DNA of 64,000 nucleotides from NCBI RefSeq assembly GCF_014650055.1, contig NZ_BMUF01000017.1, positions 62,001-126,000 on the forward strand. The letters run 5' to 3'. The notes under the pieces are model-generated. The model ran no database searches. It was not told the origin of the DNA and saw nothing but the letters and a program-made list of their open reading frames with translations. The stretch is from Streptomyces malachitofuscus (lineage in GTDB: Bacteria; Actinomycetota; Actinomycetes; Streptomycetales; Streptomycetaceae). A program made the translations under genes and the position numbers. Position 1 is the stretch's first letter. Each line of letters starts with the position of its first letter. Below, piece after piece: positions 15,843 through 24,487 of the stretch.

Positions 15843-16541
15843 ATGCGTGTGAGACTGCGCCGGTTCCGTCCCCGCACCAACCCCCGTGAGCATCGTGTGG
15901 TCCAGCCCCTGCACCCGCTGCGCCACACCTCGCTGCGGGCTCCCGAACCCATCGGGCTGCTCATCGGCGACCACGACGGACTGAACCGGCTCGCCGGCCT
16001 GTTCTCCTTCGCCGCGTACTCGCGCCGCACGATCGTCCATGTGCCGCTGCGGGACGGCGTGCCGCCCGGCGAGGGGACCGGAGAACCGGTGGACCTCGTC
16101 CTGGTCCACCACTCCTACGGGCTGCGGCCCAGCCAGTGGCCGCGGCTGCGCCGGTCGCTCGGCCCGGGCACGCCCCTGACCGTCCGTACCGACGAGGCCC
16201 GCACGGACCGGGACGCCGCAGCGTGGCGCGGGCGCGCGGCGCGCGCGGACTGCCGGGACGAGCTGCGGCACGCCCACCACGCGCGCACGGTGTTCCTCTT
16301 CGGCAGCCGGGACGTGTTCGCCGAGGCGGCCATGAGCTGCGCGTACGCGGCGGGGTGGGGGCCGCGGCAGCAGGGTGTGGCCAAGGGGCGCATGGCGATG
16401 GTGTCGAGCCTCCCCGGACTCGTGCAGCGGCCCGGCGGCGGGCACCCCGAGGAGATCCTGGTCTGCTTCAAGCCGTATCCGCCCTACGCCCACTTCAAGC
16501 GGCCGGGTGACCCGGCGCCCTTGTCTACCCCGGGGCCGTGA
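15843..16541 (+). CDS. Conserved-looking hypothetical protein
   Basis: A 232-residue soluble protein I do not recognise. It has a basic N-terminus, an apparent alpha/beta core around PIGLLIGDHDGLNRLAG and EPVDLVLVHHSYGLRP, and a Cys in the middle. There is no signal peptide or membrane helix. The last 17 bases overlap the 3' end of the convergent adenosine deaminase gene. Codon use fits its neighbours, so I accept it as real. No function is proposed. Confidence 0.6.
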   Translation: MRVRLRRFRPRTNPREHRVVQPLHPLRHTSLRAPEPIGLLIGDHDGLNRLAGLFSFAAYSRRTIVHVPLRDGVPPGEGTGEPVDLVLVHHSYGLRPSQWPRLRRSLGPGTPLTVRTDEARTDRDAAAWRGRAARADCRDELRHAHHARTVFLFGSRDVFAEAAMSCAYAAGWGPRQQGVAKGRMAMVSSLPGLVQRPGGGHPEEILVCFKPYPPYAHFKRPGDPAPLSTPGP

Positions 16542-17562
16542 GCCAGTCGTCCACGCCCGACAGGAGCTTGGCCTTCACGTCCTCCGGGGCCGCCGAACCG
16601 CGTACCGACTGGCGGGCCAGTTCCGCGAGCTCCGCGTCCGTGAAGCCGTGGTGCTGCCGCGCGATCTCGTACTGCGCCGCCAGCCGGGAGCCGAACAGCA
16701 GCGGGTCGTCCGCGCCCAGCGCCAGCGGAACCCCCGCCTCGAACAGCGTCCGCAGCGGTACGTCCTCGGGCTTCTCGTAGACCCCCAGCGCCACGTTCGA
16801 CGCCGGGCAGACCTCGCACGTCACCTGGCGGTCCGCGAGCCGCTGCATCAGCCGGGGGTCGTCCGCCGCCCGGACACCGTGGCCGATCCGGTGCGCCTCC
16901 AGGTCGTCCAGACAGTCCCGTACCGACGCCGGTCCCGCCAGCTCGCCGCCGTGCGGCGCGGACAGCAGGCCGCCGTCCCGGGCGATCGCGAACGCCCGGT
17001 CGAAGTCGCGGGCCATCCCGCGCCGCTCGTCGTTGGAAAGGCCGAACCCGACCACGCCCCGGTCCGCGTAGCGCACCGCCAGCCGGGCCAGCGTGCGCGC
17101 GTCCAGGGGGTGCTTCATCCGGTTGGCGGCCACCAGCACCCGCATCCCCACCCCGGTGTCCCGCATCGCCGCGTCCACCGCGTCCAGGATGATCTCCAGC
17201 GCCGGGATCAGCCCGCCCAGCCGGGGCGCGTACGACGTCGGGTCGACCTGGATCTCCAGCCAGCCCGAGCCGTCACGCCTGTCCTCCTCAGCCGCCTCCC
17301 GCACCAGCCGCTGGATGTCCTCCGGCTCCCGCAGACACGAGCGCGCCGCGTCGTACAGCCGCTGGAAACGGAACCAGCCGCGCTCGTCCGTGGCGCGCAG
17401 TCTCGGCGGCTCCCCGCTGGTCAGCGCGTCGGTCAGCGCCTCGGGCAGGCGCACCCCGTACTTGTCGGCCAGCTCCAGCAGGGTGGCGGGCCGCATGGAC
17501 CCGGTGAAGTGCAGGTGCAGATGGGCTTTCGGCAGCTCAGAGACATCACGTACACGCTCCAT
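16525..17562 (-). CDS. add: Adenosine deaminase family protein
   Basis: A 345-residue zinc deaminase expected to convert adenosine to inosine in purine salvage. The N-terminal zinc motif is in KAHLHLHFTGSM. The catalytic Glu lies in PHGGE (HAGE in most members), then HRIGHGVRA and GADDPLLFGS supply further zinc and catalytic residues. The start ATG at 17562 begins MERVRDVSELPKAHLH, a normal family start, although the frame is open to 17631. Some family members act on adenine or other 6-aminopurines, so the exact substrate is uncertain. Confidence 0.88.
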   Translation of the reverse strand: MERVRDVSELPKAHLHLHFTGSMRPATLLELADKYGVRLPEALTDALTSGEPPRLRATDERGWFRFQRLYDAARSCLREPEDIQRLVREAAEEDRRDGSGWLEIQVDPTSYAPRLGGLIPALEIILDAVDAAMRDTGVGMRVLVAANRMKHPLDARTLARLAVRYADRGVVGFGLSNDERRGMARDFDRAFAIARDGGLLSAPHGGELAGPASVRDCLDDLEAHRIGHGVRAADDPRLMQRLADRQVTCEVCPASNVALGVYEKPEDVPLRTLFEAGVPLALGADDPLLFGSRLAAQYEIARQHHGFTDAELAELARQSVRGSAAPEDVKAKLLSGVDDWLTAPG

Positions 17563-17636
17563 CGGTCGATCCTGCCGCACGCCCCGCCCGTCCCGGTAGC
17601 GCTTTCCCCTTTCGTGGTCTTGCTCGCACAAACGAA

Positions 17637-17670
17637 CAGGGGCGCCCGGAGTGACACCCGGGCGCCCCTG
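17637..17670 (-). terminator. Terminator of the aspartate aminotransferase gene
   Basis: CAGGGGCGCCCGG (17637-17649) and CCGGGCGCCCCTG (17658-17670) pair perfectly across an 8-base loop, 15 bases after the minus-strand aminotransferase stop. Confidence 0.8.
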
Positions 17671-17684
17671 CGGCGAAGGGGAGG

Positions 17685-18911
17685 TCAGTCCCGCGCCTCC
17701 GCCAGCAGCTTCTGGATCCGGCTCACGCCCTCGACGAGGTCCTCGTCGCCCAGCGCGTACGACAACCGCAGGTAGCCCGGGGTGCCGAAGGCCTCACCGG
17801 GCACCACCGCGACCTCGGCCTCCTCCAGGATCAGCGCGGCCAGCTCCACCGAGTTCTGCGGCCGCTTGCCCCGGATCTCCTTGCCGATCAGCGCCTTCAC
17901 CGAGGGGTAGGCGTAGAACGCTCCCTCGGGCTCGGGGCAGACCACGCCGTCGATCTCGTTGAGCATCCGCACGATGGTCCTGCGCCGCCGGTCGAAGGCC
18001 TCGCGCATCGTCGCGACCGCGTCCAGGTCACCGGAGACGGCGGCGAGAGCCGCCACCTGGGCGACGTTGGAGACGTTGGACGTGGCGTGCGACTGGAGGT
18101 TGGTCGCGGCCTTCACCACGTCCTTCGGGCCGATGATCCAGCCGACCCGCCAGCCCGTCATCGCGTAGGTCTTCGCCACACCGTTGACCACGACGCACTT
18201 GTCGCGCAGCTCGGGCAGCAGCGCGGGCAGGGACACGGACACGGCGTCGCCGTAGACCAGGTGCTCGTAGATCTCGTCGGTGAGCACCCACAGGCCGTGC
18301 TCGACGGCCCACTTGCCGATCGCCTCGGTCTCCGCCTCGCTGTAGACCGCACCCGTGGGGTTGGACGGGGAGACGAACAGGACGACCTTCGTCTTCTCGG
18401 TGCGGGCCGCCTCCAGCTGCTCCACGCTCACGCGGTAGCCGGTGGTCTCGTCGGCGACCACCTCGACCGGGACGCCGCCCGCGAGCCGGATCGACTCCGG
18501 GTACGTCGTCCAGTACGGCGCCGGGACGATGACCTCGTCGCCCGGGTCGAGGATCGCGGCGAAGGCCTCGTAGATGGCCTGCTTGCCGCCGTTGGTGACG
18601 AGGATCTGGGAGGGGTCCACCTCGTAGCCGGAGTCGCGCAGCGTCTTGGCGGCGATCGCGGACTTCAGCTCGGGCAGGCCGCCGGCCGGCGTGTAGCGGT
18701 GGTACTTCGGGTTCTTGCAGGCCTCGATCGCGGCCTCGACGATGTAGTCCGGCGTCGGGAAGTCGGGCTCACCGGCGCCGAAGCCGATCACCGGTCGCCC
18801 GGCGGCCTTGAGGGCCTTGGCCTTGGCGTCCACGGCGAGGGTGGCGGACTCGGAGATCGCGCCGACTCGGGCGGAGACCCGGCGCTCGGTGGGAGGGGTT
18901 GCAGCGCTCAT
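17685..18911 (-). CDS. aspC: Class I pyridoxal-phosphate aminotransferase (aspartate type)
   Basis: A 408-residue fold-type I aminotransferase, expected to interconvert aspartate and oxaloacetate with 2-oxoglutarate/glutamate. GAGEPDFPTPDYI is the family opening, SPSNPTGAVYS contains the substrate-binding Asn, and VNGVAKTYAMTGWRVGWI contains the PLP-binding Lys in the K-TxxMTGWR context. The ATG at 18911 is chosen because the family begins MSAATPP; earlier in-frame starts exist. It is divergent from the tRNA-Trp/secE unit. Related members can use other amino acids, so specificity is inferred. Confidence 0.92.
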   Translation of the reverse strand: MSAATPPTERRVSARVGAISESATLAVDAKAKALKAAGRPVIGFGAGEPDFPTPDYIVEAAIEACKNPKYHRYTPAGGLPELKSAIAAKTLRDSGYEVDPSQILVTNGGKQAIYEAFAAILDPGDEVIVPAPYWTTYPESIRLAGGVPVEVVADETTGYRVSVEQLEAARTEKTKVVLFVSPSNPTGAVYSEAETEAIGKWAVEHGLWVLTDEIYEHLVYGDAVSVSLPALLPELRDKCVVVNGVAKTYAMTGWRVGWIIGPKDVVKAATNLQSHATSNVSNVAQVAALAAVSGDLDAVATMREAFDRRRRTIVRMLNEIDGVVCPEPEGAFYAYPSVKALIGKEIRGKRPQNSVELAALILEEAEVAVVPGEAFGTPGYLRLSYALGDEDLVEGVSRIQKLLAEARD

Positions 18912-19195
18912 GGGGCCCATCGTTCCAGACCCGAATCCCGCCGGGCACGAGGGTTTCACGGACTGAACATGACCGGGCAAACCACTGGACACCAGTCCGG
19001 ATCCACCGTGTCGTGGCCGCGTGGCCAGGACGATCTTCCGCCGTTCCGCCGCCGGAGCGGTCCGGCCCAGGGACTTTCTGTTCGACGCCCGGCCCAGGAA
19101 CACGTACACTCTCACCTCGTTGGCCCTCAGCGGCCCGCGCTCAGCCGGTGCACACCAAGCATCCGGTCGGATGCGGTACGTTGGGGAGCGCACAA

Positions 19196-19268
19196 AGGGT
19201 CGTAGCTCAATTGGTAGAGCACTGGTCTCCAAAACCAGCGGTTGGGGGTTCAAGTCCCTCCGGCCCTG
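19196..19268 (+). tRNA. tRNA-Trp (CCA anticodon)
   Basis: A 73-base cloverleaf. The acceptor AGGGTCG/CGGCCCT has one T-G pair, the D-stem is GCTC/GAGC, the anticodon stem CTGGT/ACCAG encloses loop CTCCAAA (anticodon CCA), and the T-stem is GGGGG/CCCTC. The discriminator is G and CCA is not encoded. The tRNA-Trp, secE, nusG order is standard in actinobacteria. Confidence 0.97.
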
Positions 19269-19377
19269 CTACACACACCATCGCCAGGATGTGTGCGCAT
19301 GTACGTACAGCAATGCACCGCCGTGCGGGCTCAGACCGGGCGCGGCACGGCCACGACCCGGAATCAGGTGAGGACGA

Positions 19378-19665
19378 GTGACGGACGCCGTGGGCTCCAT
19401 CGACATGCCTGATGCCCAGGACGAGGCTCCGGACTCCAAGAAGAAGACCCGCAAGGGCGGTAAGCGGGCCAAGAAGGGTCCGCTGAAGCGCCTGGCGCTC
19501 TTCTACCGTCAGATCGTTGCGGAGCTCCGCAAGGTGGTCTGGCCGACCCGTAACCAGCTGACGTCGTACACGACCGCAGTGATCATCTTCGTGGTGGTGA
19601 TGATCGGCCTGATCACCTTGTTCGACTATGGCCTCAGCAACGCCGCCAAGTACGTCTTCGGCTGA
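19378..19665 (+). CDS. secE: Preprotein translocase subunit SecE
   Basis: A 95-residue single-span membrane protein, the essential clamp of the SecYEG channel. The charged N-terminal 45 residues (Lys-rich) lead into the conserved amphipathic helix RQIVAELRKVVWPTRNQL, then one transmembrane helix (about residues 67-86). The start is GTG 19378. It is followed by nusG after 80 bases that contain a hairpin. Confidence 0.95.
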   Translation: MTDAVGSIDMPDAQDEAPDSKKKTRKGGKRAKKGPLKRLALFYRQIVAELRKVVWPTRNQLTSYTTAVIIFVVVMIGLITLFDYGLSNAAKYVFG

Positions 19666-19677
19666 TCCCCGAGCGAA

Positions 19678-19700
19678 GAGCGCCGAGGTACCCGGCGCTC
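19678..19700 (+). terminator. Hairpin between secE and nusG
   Basis: GAGCGCCG (19678-19685) pairs with CGGCGCTC (19693-19700) across a 7-base loop, followed by CTTTCGC. It may cause partial termination or protect the transcript end. Confidence 0.6.
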
Positions 19701-19745
19701 CTTTCGCATGTTCCACCCCTATGTATCCAGGAAGAAGCAGCCACC

Positions 19746-20582
19746 GTGTCTGACCCGAACGTGAACGACGCCGTCGAGCCTTACGGCGAAGGGGCCGAGT
19801 CCGCCGAGGACGCGCTCGCCGCCGTCGAGGGCGCGGACGTCGAGGACACCGAGGCCTCCGCCGAGGCCGAGGCTGCCGGCACCACCGAGGACGAGGCCGC
19901 CGAGGCGGACGAGACCACCGAGGCCGTGGAAGCGGCCGAGGAGGCCGAAGAGCCCGAGGACGACCGCGACCCGGTCGAGAAGCTCCGCGAGGAACTGCGG
20001 ACCCTCCCCGGTGAGTGGTACGTCATCCACACCTACGCGGGCTACGAGAACCGGGTGAAGACCAACCTGGAGCAGCGCGCCGTCTCGCTGAACGTCGAGG
20101 ACTACATCTTCCAGGCCGAGGTGCCACAGGAAGAGGTCGTCCAGATCAAGAACGGCGACCGCAAGACGATCAAGCAGAACAAGCTCCCGGGCTACGTCCT
20201 CGTCCGCATGGACCTGACGAACGAGTCCTGGGGTGTCGTCCGCAACACGCCCGGCGTCACCGGCTTCGTGGGCAACGCCTACGACCCGTACCCGCTGACG
20301 CTTGACGAGATCGTCAAGATGCTCGCCCCGGAGGCCGAGGAGAAGGCCGCCCGCGAGGCCGCCGAGGCCGAGGGCAAGCCGGCTCCGCAGCGCAAGGTCG
20401 AGGTCCAGGTGCTGGACTTCGAGGTCGGCGACTCGGTCACCGTCACCGACGGCCCGTTCGCCACGCTCCAGGCGACCATCAACGAGATCAACCCCGACTC
20501 CAAGAAGGTCAAGGGCCTGGTGGAGATCTTCGGCCGCGAGACGCCGGTCGAGCTCTCCTTCGACCAGATCCAGAAGAACTAG
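19746..20582 (+). CDS. nusG: Transcription termination/antitermination factor NusG
   Basis: A 278-residue NusG/Spt5 protein that binds RNA polymerase and couples it to Rho or the ribosome. The NGN domain starts about residue 90 with WYVIHTYAGYENRVK. The C-terminal KOW domain contains VGDSVTVTDGPFA. The first 80 residues are almost entirely Glu, Asp and Ala, an acidic extension typical of Streptomyces and absent from E. coli NusG (181 aa). An insert rich in Glu and Ala joins the two domains. The start is GTG 19746 with AGGAAG upstream. Confidence 0.96.
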   Translation: MSDPNVNDAVEPYGEGAESAEDALAAVEGADVEDTEASAEAEAAGTTEDEAAEADETTEAVEAAEEAEEPEDDRDPVEKLREELRTLPGEWYVIHTYAGYENRVKTNLEQRAVSLNVEDYIFQAEVPQEEVVQIKNGDRKTIKQNKLPGYVLVRMDLTNESWGVVRNTPGVTGFVGNAYDPYPLTLDEIVKMLAPEAEEKAAREAAEAEGKPAPQRKVEVQVLDFEVGDSVTVTDGPFATLQATINEINPDSKKVKGLVEIFGRETPVELSFDQIQKN

Positions 20583-20614
20583 CCCTTCTGGAACGGCTGA
20601 TACACAGCTTCCGC

Positions 20615-20652
20615 GCAGGTCAGGCGAACGCTCGCGCGTTTGTCTGACCTGC
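20615..20652 (+). terminator. nusG terminator
   Basis: GCAGGTCAG (20615-20623) pairs with CTGACCTGC (20644-20652), with extra inner pairing around TCGC, and TCGGTTTTT follows. This is one of the few classical U-tract terminators in the window. It implies that rplK-rplA has its own promoter in the next 100 bases. Confidence 0.8.
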
Positions 20653-20759
20653 TCGGTTTTTGGCCGCGCATCCATACCCGTTATCGTTGTGCGGTATGCC
20701 TGCGTCCGGGTTGTCCCCCGGAGGTGGGCAGGACCCGAATCGAAAGGACCCGGAGAGCC

Positions 20760-21194
20760 ATGCCTCCCAAGAAGAAGAAGGTCACGGGGCTCATCAAGCT
20801 CCAGATCCAGGCCGGTGCCGCCAACCCGGCCCCGCCGGTCGGCCCCGCGCTGGGCCAGCACGGCGTGAACATCATGGAGTTCTGCAAGGCCTACAACGCC
20901 GCGACCGAGTCGCAGCGCGGCTGGGTCATCCCGGTGGAGATCACGGTCTACGAGGACCGTTCCTTCACCTTCATCACCAAGACCCCGCCGGCCGCCAAGA
21001 TGATCCTCAAGGCCGCGGGCGTGGAGAAGGGCTCCGGCGAGCCGCACAAGACCAAGGTCGCGAAGATCACGCGTGACCAGGTCCGTGAGATCGCCACCAC
21101 CAAGATGCCCGACCTCAACGCCAACGACCTGGACGCCGCCGAGAAGATCATCGCCGGCACCGCCCGTTCCATGGGCGTCACGGTCGAGGGCTGA
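20760..21194 (+). CDS. rplK: 50S ribosomal protein L11
   Basis: A 144-residue protein of the GTPase-associated centre of the large subunit, binding site of thiopeptide antibiotics and partner of RelA-type stringent response. The N-terminal IKLQIQAGAANPAPPVGPALG motif with the conserved Pro pair is intact, as is the C-terminal RNA-binding domain ending with the GTARSMGVTVEG stretch. The ATG at 20760 has GGAGAG upstream. Confidence 0.97.
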   Translation: MPPKKKKVTGLIKLQIQAGAANPAPPVGPALGQHGVNIMEFCKAYNAATESQRGWVIPVEITVYEDRSFTFITKTPPAAKMILKAAGVEKGSGEPHKTKVAKITRDQVREIATTKMPDLNANDLDAAEKIIAGTARSMGVTVEG

Positions 21195-21276
21195 CCTCCA
21201 CCCCCGTAAGCCAAGCAGTAGTGGCAGGGCCTGCTCGGCCCGGACCACGACTCCTCAGATTCCACAGGAGCTTTCA

Positions 21277-22002
21277 GTGAGCAAGCGCAGCAAGTCTCTC
21301 CGCGCTGCGGACGCCAAGATCGACCGGGAGAAGCTGTACGCCCCGCTCGAGGCCGTCCGTCTCGCCAAGGAGACGTCCACGACCAAGTTCGACGGCACCG
21401 TCGAGGTCGCCTTCCGTCTGGGTGTCGACCCGCGCAAGGCCGACCAGATGGTCCGTGGCACCGTGAACCTCCCGCACGGCACCGGTAAGACCGCCCGGGT
21501 CCTGGTCTTCGCGACCGGTGACCGTGCCGAGGCCGCGCGTGCCGCGGGCGCCGACATCGTCGGCGCCGACGAGCTGATCGACGAGGTGTCGAAGGGCCGT
21601 CTGGACTTCGACGCCGTCGTCGCCACCCCGGACCTCATGGGCAAGGTCGGCCGCCTCGGCCGCGTGCTCGGTCCCCGTGGTCTGATGCCGAACCCCAAGA
21701 CCGGCACCGTGACCCCGGACGTCGCCAAGGCTGTCAACGACATCAAGGGCGGCAAGATCGAGTTCCGTGTCGACAAGCACGCGAACCTGCACTTCATCAT
21801 CGGCAAGTCGTCCTTCGACGACACCAAGCTGGTGGAGAACTACGGCGCCGCGCTGGAGGAGATCCTCCGTCTGAAGCCGTCCGCCGCCAAGGGTCGCTAC
21901 ATCAAGAAGGCCGCCATCAGCACCACGATGGGCCCCGGCATCCCGCTCGACCCGAACCGCACCCGCAACCTCCTCGTCGAGGAGGACCCGGCCGCGGTCT
22001 GA
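21277..22002 (+). CDS. rplA: 50S ribosomal protein L1
   Basis: A 241-residue protein that forms the L1 stalk and moves deacylated tRNA out of the E site. In many bacteria it also represses its own operon. Key signatures are FRLGVDPRKADQMVRGTVNLPHGTGK and GPRGLMPNPKTGTVTPDVAKAV. The GTG start follows ACAGGAGC. A strong terminator is located 22 bases after the stop. Confidence 0.97.
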   Translation: MSKRSKSLRAADAKIDREKLYAPLEAVRLAKETSTTKFDGTVEVAFRLGVDPRKADQMVRGTVNLPHGTGKTARVLVFATGDRAEAARAAGADIVGADELIDEVSKGRLDFDAVVATPDLMGKVGRLGRVLGPRGLMPNPKTGTVTPDVAKAVNDIKGGKIEFRVDKHANLHFIIGKSSFDDTKLVENYGAALEEILRLKPSAAKGRYIKKAAISTTMGPGIPLDPNRTRNLLVEEDPAAV

Positions 22003-22024
22003 GCCCCGGCTCACCTCACCGGTC

Positions 22025-22058
22025 ACGGGCCCCGCACCTGCTCAGGTGCGGGGCCCGT
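22025..22058 (+). terminator. rplK-rplA terminator
   Basis: ACGGGCCCCGCACCT (22025-22039) pairs perfectly with AGGTGCGGGGCCCGT (22044-22058) across a 4-base loop, followed by CCCTTTTCCC. Confidence 0.88.
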
Positions 22059-22194
22059 CCCTTTTCCCGGGTCTGAGGGGTCACTGCTGCCCCAGGAGTA
22101 TTCGAACGCCTCTGTCATACCGGTGGGATAGTCTTCCAACTCACTGTGCATCAGCTGTGTTCCTCGGGGGGAACCAATGACTTGGGGGGATTCC

Positions 22195-23061
22195 ATGCGA
22201 ACGTCCGTACCTGCCGCCGGACTCGCCGCTCTGCTGCTCGCCGCGGGCGCGGTCGGCTGTTCGAGCGACTCGGGTTCCAAGGGCTCCGAGGGCTCCGGGG
22301 GCAAGGCCGCCGAGACGCCCGCCATGACGCCCGCCGCGGCCGTGGCCAAGGCGGCGAAGAAGTCCGAGGACATCACCTCCTTCCGGTACACCATGACCGG
22401 CACGACGCCCGAAGAAGGCCGGATCAAGGCCGAGGCGTCGATGCGGACCAAGCCCGACATCGCCATGAGCATGAAGGTCACGGCGCTCGACAAGGGTTCC
22501 GAGGGCTCCGCCGAGATCCGCCTCGTGGACGAGGCCATGTACCTCGGCGGCGGGGCCGAGGCGGCCAAGGAGATGGACGGCAAGAGCTGGCTGAAGTTCG
22601 ATCTGGCCGGGCTCGGCGCCGGCGACCAGATGAACGAGGGCGCCGCCGGCCAGGCCCAGAAGAACCCGGCCACCGAGTCCACGTTCCTCACGGGCGCCGA
22701 CGACGTGAAGAAGGTCGGCACCGAGAAGATCGACGGAGTCGAGACCACCCGCTACTCGGGCACCATCACCCTCGACGACCTGCGCGCCGAGCTCAAGAAG
22801 AAGGACGCCAAGGCCGCCGAGCGCGGAGAGAAGAGCATCCAGCAGTACGAGAAGATGGGCATCGAGACGCTCACGATGGATGCCTGGATCGACGGCGAGG
22901 ACCACACCAAGCAGTTCCGGATGCGTGGCGACGCCACCAAGGGCCCGCTGGACATGACCATCAAGTTCCTCGACGTCAACAAGCCGGTGACGGTCGAGGC
23001 CCCGCCGGCCAAGGACACCATGGACCTCGCCGAGATGATGCAGGGCCTCGAGGAGAGCTGA
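22195..23061 (+). CDS. Secreted lipoprotein, LppX/LprG-like fold suspected
   Basis: A 288-residue lipoprotein. The signal peptide is hydrophobic from about residue 8 and ends with a lipobox AVGC at residues 20-23, so the mature Cys would be lipidated. The mature part starts with a Ser/Gly linker and then alternates charged strands and helices (SFRYTMTGTT, MYLGGG, SWLKFDLAGLG, TLTMDAWIDGED), like the U-shaped LppX/LprG/LolA lipid-carrier group. The ATG at 22195 is preferred over ATG 22177 because the strong GGGGGGA site precedes it. The gene sits between rplA and rplJ, as I recall for S. coelicolor SCO4650. Ligand unknown. Confidence 0.85.
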   Translation: MRTSVPAAGLAALLLAAGAVGCSSDSGSKGSEGSGGKAAETPAMTPAAAVAKAAKKSEDITSFRYTMTGTTPEEGRIKAEASMRTKPDIAMSMKVTALDKGSEGSAEIRLVDEAMYLGGGAEAAKEMDGKSWLKFDLAGLGAGDQMNEGAAGQAQKNPATESTFLTGADDVKKVGTEKIDGVETTRYSGTITLDDLRAELKKKDAKAAERGEKSIQQYEKMGIETLTMDAWIDGEDHTKQFRMRGDATKGPLDMTIKFLDVNKPVTVEAPPAKDTMDLAEMMQGLEES

Positions 23062-23077
23062 TCCGCCGGGGGCGGAT
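23061..23077 (+). terminator. Short hairpin after the lipoprotein gene
   Basis: ATCCGCC (23061-23067) pairs with GGCGGAT (23071-23077) across GGG, followed by TTGCTTCCC. It overlaps the stop codon region of the lipoprotein gene. Confidence 0.6.
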
Positions 23078-23107
23078 TTGCTTCCCGGTAATCCGTTCCC
23101 GTACTCT
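23078..23107 (+). promoter_or_regulatory. Possible rplJ-rplL promoter
   Basis: TTGCTT (23078-23083) and TACTCT (23102-23107) are 18 bases apart, a plausible vegetative promoter placed just upstream of the L10 leader. The -35 element is weak. Confidence 0.4.
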
Positions 23108-23109
23108 CC

Positions 23110-23353
23110 TACTGAAGCCAAAGACCGCTGGTCGTTGCCGTGCGCTCGTCAGAGGGCGCGGTGGCCGAAGGATCCGCTGAACTGCGGACGACCCGCGCAG
23201 GTGTCAGTGGAAGAGTTCCCGGAGTTCGCCGTCGCGAGGCCGCGAGTGACCGGTTGAGCTACGCCCCGTGCGCCTGCGCCCGGGGCGTTTCGTTTTCCCC
23301 AGTCCTCCTTCGGGTCCGCGCGGTCCGAATCACCCGGAAGGAGGCCGAGGCTC
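23110..23353 (+). ncRNA. L10-type ribosomal protein leader with attenuator hairpin
   Basis: About 240 untranslated bases precede rplJ. In many Gram-positive bacteria this RNA binds the L10-(L12)4 complex and controls the rplJL operon. Here the leader contains several GC-rich stems. ACGCCCC (23261-23267) pairs with GGGGCGT (23282-23288) and is followed by TTCGTTTTCCCC, an apparent intrinsic terminator 65 bases before rplJ. The L10 ligand is inferred from position and family; exact boundaries are approximate. Confidence 0.55.
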
Positions 23354-23884
23354 ATGGCGAGGCCTGACAAGGTCGATGCCGTCGAGGAGATGCGCGACAA
23401 GTTCCGCAACTCCAACGCTGCTGTCGTTACCGCGTACACCGGTCTCACCGTGGCGCAGCTCAAGCAGCTGCGTCGTTCACTCGGTGAGAACGCTCAGTAC
23501 CGTGTGGTGAAGAACACGCTGACCAAGATTGCGGCCCAGGAGGCCGGGATCACCACGCTCGACGACCTGTTCGCGGGTTCGTCGGCGGTCGCCTTCGTGA
23601 CCGGTGACCCGGTCGAGGCGGCGAAGGGTCTGCGCGATTTCGCCAAGGAGAACCCGAATCTCGTCATCAAGGGCGGTGTCCTTGACGGCAAGGCGATGTC
23701 CGCCGACGAGATCAAGAAGCTTGCGGACCTCGAGTCCCGCGAGGTTCTGCTCGCCAAGCTGGCGGGTGCCTTCAAGGGCAAGCAGACGCAGACTGCTCAG
23801 CTCTTCCAGGCGCTCCCCTCGAAGCTCGTCCGCACCGTGGACGCGCTCCGTGCCAAGCAGGACGAGCAGGGCGGTGCCGAGTAA
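23354..23884 (+). CDS. rplJ: 50S ribosomal protein L10
   Basis: A 176-residue protein that forms the base of the ribosomal stalk and holds dimers of L7/L12. The N-terminal segment with AVVTAYTGLTVAQLKQLRRSL and VVKNTLTKIA is the rRNA-binding domain, and the C-terminal helix ending in LRAKQDEQ binds L12 dimers. The ATG is preceded by GGAAGGAGG. It is 123 bases upstream of rplL. Confidence 0.97.
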   Translation: MARPDKVDAVEEMRDKFRNSNAAVVTAYTGLTVAQLKQLRRSLGENAQYRVVKNTLTKIAAQEAGITTLDDLFAGSSAVAFVTGDPVEAAKGLRDFAKENPNLVIKGGVLDGKAMSADEIKKLADLESREVLLAKLAGAFKGKQTQTAQLFQALPSKLVRTVDALRAKQDEQGGAE

Positions 23885-24007
23885 TTCGGCTCGCTTTCCG
23901 ATCCTCGCCGCATGAACCGCATGAGGTGAGGGTCGACGCGGGCCCGACGTACGCCCGCCTCACCCCGTACATCCGGCACCTGCCGATTTAGTGGAAGGAC
24001 CGCCATC

Positions 24008-24394
24008 ATGGCGAAGCTCAGCCAGGAAGACCTGCTCGCGCAGTTCGAGGAGATGACCCTCATCGAGCTCTCCGAGTTCGTGAAGGCGTTCGAGGAGAAG
24101 TTCGACGTCACCGCCGCCGCCGCGGTCGCCGCCGTCGCCGCCCCGGGCGCCCCGGGTGCCCCGACCGAGGCCGCCGAGGAGAAGGACGAGTTCGACGTCA
24201 TCCTCACCGGCGCCGGCGACAAGAAGATCCAGGTCATCAAGGTCGTGCGTGAGCTGACCTCCCTGGGTCTGAAGGAGGCCAAGGACCTCGTCGACGGCAC
24301 CCCGAAGCCGGTCCTCGAGAAGGTCAACAAGGAAGCCGCCGAGAAGGCCGCCGAGTCCCTCAAGGGCGCCGGCGCCTCCGTCGAGGTCAAGTAA
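24008..24394 (+). CDS. rplL: 50S ribosomal protein L7/L12
   Basis: A 128-residue stalk protein that recruits translational GTPases. It has the N-terminal dimerisation helix pair (residues 1-35), an Ala/Pro/Gly-rich flexible hinge (36-55), and the C-terminal domain with EFDVILTGAGDKKIQVIKVVRE and GLKEAKDLVDG. Length and order are normal. The upstream gap of 123 bases contains the ribosome-binding site GGAAGGACC. Confidence 0.97.
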   Translation: MAKLSQEDLLAQFEEMTLIELSEFVKAFEEKFDVTAAAAVAAVAAPGAPGAPTEAAEEKDEFDVILTGAGDKKIQVIKVVRELTSLGLKEAKDLVDGTPKPVLEKVNKEAAEKAAESLKGAGASVEVK

Positions 24395-24459
24395 GACCTC
24401 GCGGGTCCGGCAGGATCCGTAGGCACGTTCCACGGGACGTGTAACGCTCAAGCGCTGAG

Positions 24460-24487
24460 GAGCGATCATCCATCCGGGTGGTCGCTC
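24460..24487 (+). terminator. Attenuator-like hairpin between rplL and rpoB
   Basis: GAGCGATCA (24460-24468) pairs with TGGTCGCTC (24479-24487) with one T-G pair across a 10-base loop, then TTCGGCGT. It lies 66 bases after rplL, where partial termination commonly sets the ratio of ribosomal protein to polymerase mRNA. Confidence 0.65.
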
